Shown: positions 59,783 through 64,000 of the stretch, one piece after another
Layout of the letters: each line of letters begins with the position of its first letter
How positions within the stretch are numbered: the stretch's first letter is position 1
Source of the DNA: an uncultured Saprospiraceae bacterium
GTDB taxonomy: Bacteria > Bacteroidota > Bacteroidia > Chitinophagales > Saprospiraceae
Direction of reading: 5' to 3'
DNA: 64,000 nucleotides
NCBI GenBank assembly: GCA_938045585.1
Contig: CALIAU010000020.1
Coordinates: 1-64,000 of the forward strand
The notes under the pieces: model-generated
Databases searched by the model: none
What the model saw: only the letters and a program-made list of their open reading frames with translations
What the model was told of the DNA's origin: nothing
Made by a program: the position numbers and the translations under genes

Positions 59783-62206
59783 TTATTCTACAACCTCACC
59801 TTTAATAAATGCTTCTTCTACAATTGGATCTGTGTTTGAAATGATATCTAAGGTTTTATGAAGAGGGCCTACTTTTTCATTGGTACTATCATAGACTGCC
59901 TGAATTGCACCCTGCTCTCCAGGTTTTATTATCTCCTTTGTCCATTGCATATTTGTACACTTACACGCGCTTACTAAATCTATCTTTAGGTCGGCATCGC
60001 CTACGTTTTTAAATATAAAGGTTAGCTCTTTCTTCTCTCCCTTCTTTATGGTTCCAATGTCAATAGTTTGCTCTTCAAATTCAATAACAGGTACTTGATT
60101 TTGCTTATAGATTTCCATAAGAGGAAAACGCATTTCTTTCTGCATACTCTGTCCACCTCCCGCTGGTCTAGTAATTGTTACACGCTTTTTAATTTCGATG
60201 GTTTCAGGACCTTCTAATATTTTAAACTCAGTTCTTCTGTTTACTCTATGTTCTTCATCGCTACATCTTTTTCCGTTAACACAATGGTTCAGAATAACGC
60301 TTTCACCGTAGCCTTTTGCAACGATACGTTCTCCAGCTACTCCTTTATTTACCAACCACGATTTTGCAGAGTCTGCTCTTCTTTGAGATAGTTTTTCGTT
60401 GTAGCGTGATATACCCTGTGCATCCGTATGTGATGAGAGCTCAATTACCATTTCTGGATAATCGTTCATCAATCCTAAAATCAAATTAAGATCTATTTCT
60501 GCATCTAAAAGAATCTTGTCATCATCAAAATCATAATAGATATTATTCATTCGAATAGGTTCATTGATTGTCAAGATTTCTGTTTCAGGTTCTGCGACAA
60601 CTTCAGGTTCTACAACCTTAGGTATTTCTTTTAGGACGATTGTTTTTTCAACTGTGTAATCATCTAAAATTCCTGCGGTATTAAATGTGAGAGAGTCTGG
60701 GTAATATCCATCCTTTCTTACTACTACCTTGTACGTTCTTTCAGATTCTAGCAAGTATCTATATTCAGATGCATTTGGCTCTGACTTTGTATCTGGATAT
60801 TCATCTACACCTGTATCACTTAACTCCATAGTGGAGCCTATTAATGGTCCGTTTTCATCCTCTACTTTTGCAAGAAGATCTATAATAATATCTCTAATTT
60901 CAAAACTAAATATGTCATCACAGCAGGTCTCGCTTTCCAGTTTTCTTTTCTTTTTGTAGGGCCTATTGGATACGAGGTAACCCTTGGTTCCATCTTCATT
61001 AAATCGTAAGTAGAGGTCATCAAAGGAGGAGTTATAATTGTCTCCCATGTTTTCTGCCTCTGTCCAAGCCGATCCATTCCATGTAGAATAGTAAATATCC
61101 ATTCCACCAATGGATGGATGTCCGTTGGTGCTAAAATACAGGGTGCCCTCATTATAGAATGGCGTTACCTCATCGCCTGAAGTATTTACAGTTTCTCCGA
61201 GGTTGTTAGGAGTGCTATAGGTACCATCACTGTTAAGTGTGGAATAGTAGAGGTCATATCCACCAAAACCACCAGCCATATTCGACACAAAAAACAGAAC
61301 ATCGTTTCCGTATAATTCGCCTGGTGCTGGATGCTTAGCAATATAGTCACCGTTTACACCTTCTACTTCTGTAGCGGGTCCCCAAGATCCTCCCTGCTGT
61401 TTACTCATGTAAATCTTAGATTCAGAAACAAAGTTTCCTCCTAAGCTCTGTCTATTAAAGTACATGATGTTATTTCTATTATCCAGAGCTAGGTTTGCAG
61501 TATGAAATCCTTTCCTATTGATTTGTTCATCAAGTTCAGAAGGCTCTGCGTATTCCAAGTCACCCTTTCTATTTTCTTCTAAAGAGGTAGTATAAATTTT
61601 AGCATGGTAGTCATCCTCTTCTTCTATCTCAATGATATCCTTTCTTAAAAAGGAAGCAAAGTACAGAGTTCCATCACCAGCTTCCATCGGTGAGTATTCT
61701 GAGAATGCAGAATTGATTTTGTTATTTAGAGGTTTTACATCTACTTCTATATTTTCTTCTAAGCTATCGAGCATCTTAATTCCTTTCAATTCTCTATAGG
61801 TAAGTTGCTTTAAGCTATCATTGTTTGTTAAATCTAGGAAGGTCATAAACTCTTCAATAGACTTTTCATATTTACCCTGCTCCTTCATAATTTTAGCAAG
61901 TGTAAAACGCTCTTCGACTAAGAGATTATCTCTATCTCTTTTTATTAACCTTGAGTACCATCTTTCTGCACTCTTATAGTTTCTTAATTCATAGTGTAAG
62001 CGTGCAATGGTAACTGCCACACTAAGATCTTTTACTTCTTTGTATGCTTTACTATACCATTCAATAGCGCTGAAGTAATCTCCGAGTTCCAAGGCTTCAT
62101 CAGCAAGCTCCACCATAGTCTCGTGTTTTATTTCATTATAAATCTGCGCATCAAGATTCACATGGAATATTGCAAGGAAGGTAAGTACGTAGAATAAATT
62201 TTTCAT
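59783..62206 (-). CDS. PorE-like OmpA family protein with C-terminal DUF1573 domain
   Basis: 807 residues from the ATG at 62206; an ATG nine codons earlier is also possible. Modules in order: signal peptide, TPR repeats at about 30-145 (ALELGDYFSAIEWYSKAYKE, SAERWYSRLIKRDRDN), a PD40/beta-propeller at about 165-440 (GDGTLYFASF, GNDVLFFVSNMAGGFGGYDL), a carboxypeptidase-regulatory-like domain at about 450-530, and OmpA at about 555-670 (IYYDFDDDKILLDAEIDLNL, LSQRRADSAKSWLVNKGV). The last about 100 residues are a DUF1573 domain (TIDIGTIKKGEKKELTFIF, SACKCTN). TPR-PD40-CRD-OmpA is the order of T9SS PorE. It follows the PorP/SprF gene in one operon, so it probably anchors T9SS to peptidoglycan. 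Confidence 0.88.
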   Translation of the reverse strand: MKNLFYVLTFLAIFHVNLDAQIYNEIKHETMVELADEALELGDYFSAIEWYSKAYKEVKDLSVAVTIARLHYELRNYKSAERWYSRLIKRDRDNLLVEERFTLAKIMKEQGKYEKSIEEFMTFLDLTNNDSLKQLTYRELKGIKMLDSLEENIEVDVKPLNNKINSAFSEYSPMEAGDGTLYFASFLRKDIIEIEEEDDYHAKIYTTSLEENRKGDLEYAEPSELDEQINRKGFHTANLALDNRNNIMYFNRQSLGGNFVSESKIYMSKQQGGSWGPATEVEGVNGDYIAKHPAPGELYGNDVLFFVSNMAGGFGGYDLYYSTLNSDGTYSTPNNLGETVNTSGDEVTPFYNEGTLYFSTNGHPSIGGMDIYYSTWNGSAWTEAENMGDNYNSSFDDLYLRFNEDGTKGYLVSNRPYKKKRKLESETCCDDIFSFEIRDIIIDLLAKVEDENGPLIGSTMELSDTGVDEYPDTKSEPNASEYRYLLESERTYKVVVRKDGYYPDSLTFNTAGILDDYTVEKTIVLKEIPKVVEPEVVAEPETEILTINEPIRMNNIYYDFDDDKILLDAEIDLNLILGLMNDYPEMVIELSSHTDAQGISRYNEKLSQRRADSAKSWLVNKGVAGERIVAKGYGESVILNHCVNGKRCSDEEHRVNRRTEFKILEGPETIEIKKRVTITRPAGGGQSMQKEMRFPLMEIYKQNQVPVIEFEEQTIDIGTIKKGEKKELTFIFKNVGDADLKIDLVSACKCTNMQWTKEIIKPGEQGAIQAVYDSTNEKVGPLHKTLDIISNTDPIVEEAFIKGEVVE

Positions 62207-62241
62207 ATGTCTACAGTTGATATGCTTTTTCATTATTGGAA

Positions 62242-63270
62242 TTAGAGTTTAGGACAGAAAATAACAGGTTTAAGAGCGGGCTTTTTCGCAATTTGGAATA
62301 TATAACTTATACCCACTTCAAATGTTTCATGGGCAGCATCTCTTACTCCACCAGCAACTAGGTCATAACCAAAGCCTGCTCTGATGTTTTTATAATCCAC
62401 ACCAAATAAAATTTGTAAGGCTTCACCAAAACGATATCCTAACCCTCCGTTTAAGACGAGAGGTTTTTTTGGATTTAACTGGTAACCGAATTTAGCCTGC
62501 GCATTTATATTTGTAAAGAGTCCATCCTTTTGGAAAATGATCGCAGGTCTAAAGTTTAATTGATTACCCATACTTGCACGCATTTCTGCAAAACCAATAA
62601 AGCCAATCGATTTATCATCCCTTGCTGTTGCAACACTTTGGTCGCCTGTAAGAATATGTGTAATATTTAAACCTATTTTGAAATCTGTTTTCTTGGAGTA
62701 ATTTGCAAATACCGCTCCTATCGCCAAATCTGGATAAGAACCAGTTGCTAACATATCTTGATCGGTCATTAAACCAAGCTGAGATAGGGACGTTTCTGTT
62801 CCATTCTTTACATCCGCAAAAAATTCTAAATTTTCATCTTTTAGAGCCCTATTAAACAGGCCATATTGAGCACCAAGTGTAAATACAGAATTTCCTTTTT
62901 TACCAAGACCGAAGTGGTAGGCTAAACTTAAATTTTGAAATCTGTTTTGATATACACTATTTCTTTCAAGATCTTGAGCAAAATTTAGTCCCACTGCTAT
63001 CCAGTCTTTTTTCCTAAACCCTCTCAATACATTACCATCTGCATATATGGATGCGGTAAGATAGGGTTGGGATGAACTAGATAATTCATTGCTTTTAAAA
63101 TACTGGTCACGCACAATTCCTCCTACTCTAAATGTCCCCTCATAAGATCCTACTAAGGCAGGATTTACGTTATGGGGAGCTAGATCAAACAGTGTAAAGT
63201 GCAGGTCTTGTGCACCTAAATTTAATCCCCAGATAATACTCAAGAAAAATGTAATTCTCTTTAACATCAT
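62242..63270 (-). CDS. PorP/SprF family T9SS outer-membrane protein
   Basis: 342 residues. A signal peptide (residues 1-20, ending WGLNLGAQ) is followed by the family opening DLHFTLFDLAPHNVNPALVG, GTFRVGGIVRDQYF and repeated amphipathic strands of an outer-membrane barrel (AVGLNFAQDLERNSVYQNRF, NLSLAYHFGLGKKGNSVFTL, GLGYRFGEALQILFGVDY, FEVGISYIF). PorP/SprF proteins serve type IX secretion of particular cargo such as SprB-type adhesins. It is the first gene of the pair with the PorE-like OmpA protein, 35 nt upstream. Confidence 0.93.
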   Translation of the reverse strand: MMLKRITFFLSIIWGLNLGAQDLHFTLFDLAPHNVNPALVGSYEGTFRVGGIVRDQYFKSNELSSSSQPYLTASIYADGNVLRGFRKKDWIAVGLNFAQDLERNSVYQNRFQNLSLAYHFGLGKKGNSVFTLGAQYGLFNRALKDENLEFFADVKNGTETSLSQLGLMTDQDMLATGSYPDLAIGAVFANYSKKTDFKIGLNITHILTGDQSVATARDDKSIGFIGFAEMRASMGNQLNFRPAIIFQKDGLFTNINAQAKFGYQLNPKKPLVLNGGLGYRFGEALQILFGVDYKNIRAGFGYDLVAGGVRDAAHETFEVGISYIFQIAKKPALKPVIFCPKL

Positions 63271-63427
63271 TATATATACTTTGATTCGGAAAGATAAAGG
63301 TATTTTCCCTATAATTTGCTCTAAAAAAGGGCAACACGGCTCAATCTTTTCAATATTATGTCCAAAGAGACTAAATTAATATAATATTGCGTAGCTAAAT
63401 CATTTTTTAGAGCGTTTATAGCGATAG

Positions 63428-64000
63428 ATGAAATCACGAATTTTAAGCATATTTCTTCTTATTTTCCTCAGTGTTCATCTGAAAGGACAAGATTCTATAG
63501 ATACATTAGGATTTTTTGAACCCTCTCCTGTATTTCATCAATCCAGATTCTATAAAGCACTTGCTTTTTCTTCTACCACCTACACTGCTTTTTCTATTGG
63601 CTTATACAATGCTTGGTATAAGAAGTTTGATCAAGAAGCCTTTCACTTTTTTGATGATTGGAATGAATGGCAAAACATCGATAAATATGGTCATCTGTAT
63701 ACAAGTTATTTTCAGGGTGTTCTTTGTTATAAAGGGGCAAGATGGACAGGATTATCTGAAAACCAATCCATACTAACTGGAATTATTTGCGGGAGTTTAT
63801 TCCAAAATACAATAGAAATCATGGATGGTTTTTCCTCCAAATGGGGATTTTCAGTTACTGATTTTGCTGCCAATAATATTGGTTTAGCCAGCTTTGCTTT
63901 GCAACAAAAATATTGGCACGAACAACGCATACTATTCAAAGTTTCGTCAGCACCTATTTCTTATAGTGAGATGCCGATATTTTCCACGAGTGGCAGTGCA
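63428..64000 (+). CDS. DUF2279 family exported protein (cut by window end)
   Basis: Partial: 191 codons are open to the right edge, with no stop inside the window. A signal peptide covers residues 1-21 (IFLSVHLKGQ). The DUF2279 pattern is visible: SIGLYNAWYKKFDQEAFHFF, DDWNEWQNIDKYGHLYTSYF, LFQNTIEIMDGFSSKWGFSV and DFAANNIGLASFALQQKYW. The family is described as predicted periplasmic lipoproteins or membrane proteins of unknown function in Bacteroidota. It diverges from the porP/sprF gene, with a 157-nt AT-rich spacer between the two starts. Confidence 0.85.
   Translation, partial: MKSRILSIFLLIFLSVHLKGQDSIDTLGFFEPSPVFHQSRFYKALAFSSTTYTAFSIGLYNAWYKKFDQEAFHFFDDWNEWQNIDKYGHLYTSYFQGVLCYKGARWTGLSENQSILTGIICGSLFQNTIEIMDGFSSKWGFSVTDFAANNIGLASFALQQKYWHEQRILFKVSSAPISYSEMPIFSTSGSA

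Overview
The window looks like chromosomal DNA of a Bacteroidota bacterium, most likely a Saprospiraceae/Saprospiria-type marine or sludge organism. The reasons are AT-rich DNA, secreted proteins ending in type IX secretion (T9SS) sorting domains, a PorP/SprF gene beside a PorE-like OmpA gene, MopE-type Asp-rich metal-binding motifs, DUF4249 beside a TonB-dependent receptor, ECF sigma factors paired with membrane anti-sigma-like proteins, and a TAnnTTTG-type promoter. The assignment rests on recognised families, not on a phylogenetic test. I see no tRNA, rRNA, CRISPR array, transposase, integrase or phage gene.

Layout: 0-11 kb holds large secreted surface proteins, including an internally duplicated beta-helix protein. 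10.7-17.4 kb is a minus-strand block: an SLC12-type transporter, an ECF sigma/anti-sigma/DUF4097 unit, a small conserved protein, an SH3 protein and a sugar-phosphate isomerase. 17.5-19.9 kb has YraN, a metallo-beta-lactamase-fold hydrolase and an MscS channel. 20-24 kb carries the methionine genes metZ-metX-DUF3995, preceded by OsmC and PurU. 24.3-28.5 kb has a YifB ATPase, a repeat island, an NTF2-like protein and a ferredoxin reductase/ferredoxin pair. 28.6-33.5 kb and 39.4-44.7 kb are two sigma modules whose anti-sigma-like partner is fused to an outer-membrane-type beta-barrel domain; the second leads into a TonB receptor and DUF4249. 46.4-51 kb holds aroA, phoH, a SAM hydrolase-like gene, a monooxygenase-like gene and aroB. 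51-57.5 kb has a DASS transporter, an atypical short-chain dehydrogenase, a lipoprotein, DUF3667, a methyltransferase and a sterol-desaturase-like hydroxylase. The right end holds a six-hairpin glycosidase, T9SS components and a DUF2279 gene cut by the window edge.

The strongest discovery candidate is the leader of the metZ-metX-DUF3995 operon (22589-22714, minus strand). A 21-codon reading frame with five Met and three Cys codons is followed by a strong intrinsic terminator just before metZ. The end of the leader frame, including its stop codon, is perfectly complementary over 8 nt to the 5' arm and loop of that terminator. These are the parts of a ribosome-mediated attenuator sensing methionine/cysteine supply.

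Other observations are two proteins that may tether the inner to the outer membrane while controlling sigma factors, a DUF4097 protein with a His/Phe ladder at about 17-residue spacing, an OmpA protein with a C-terminal DUF1573 domain, and a family of GC-rich palindromic interspersed repeats.
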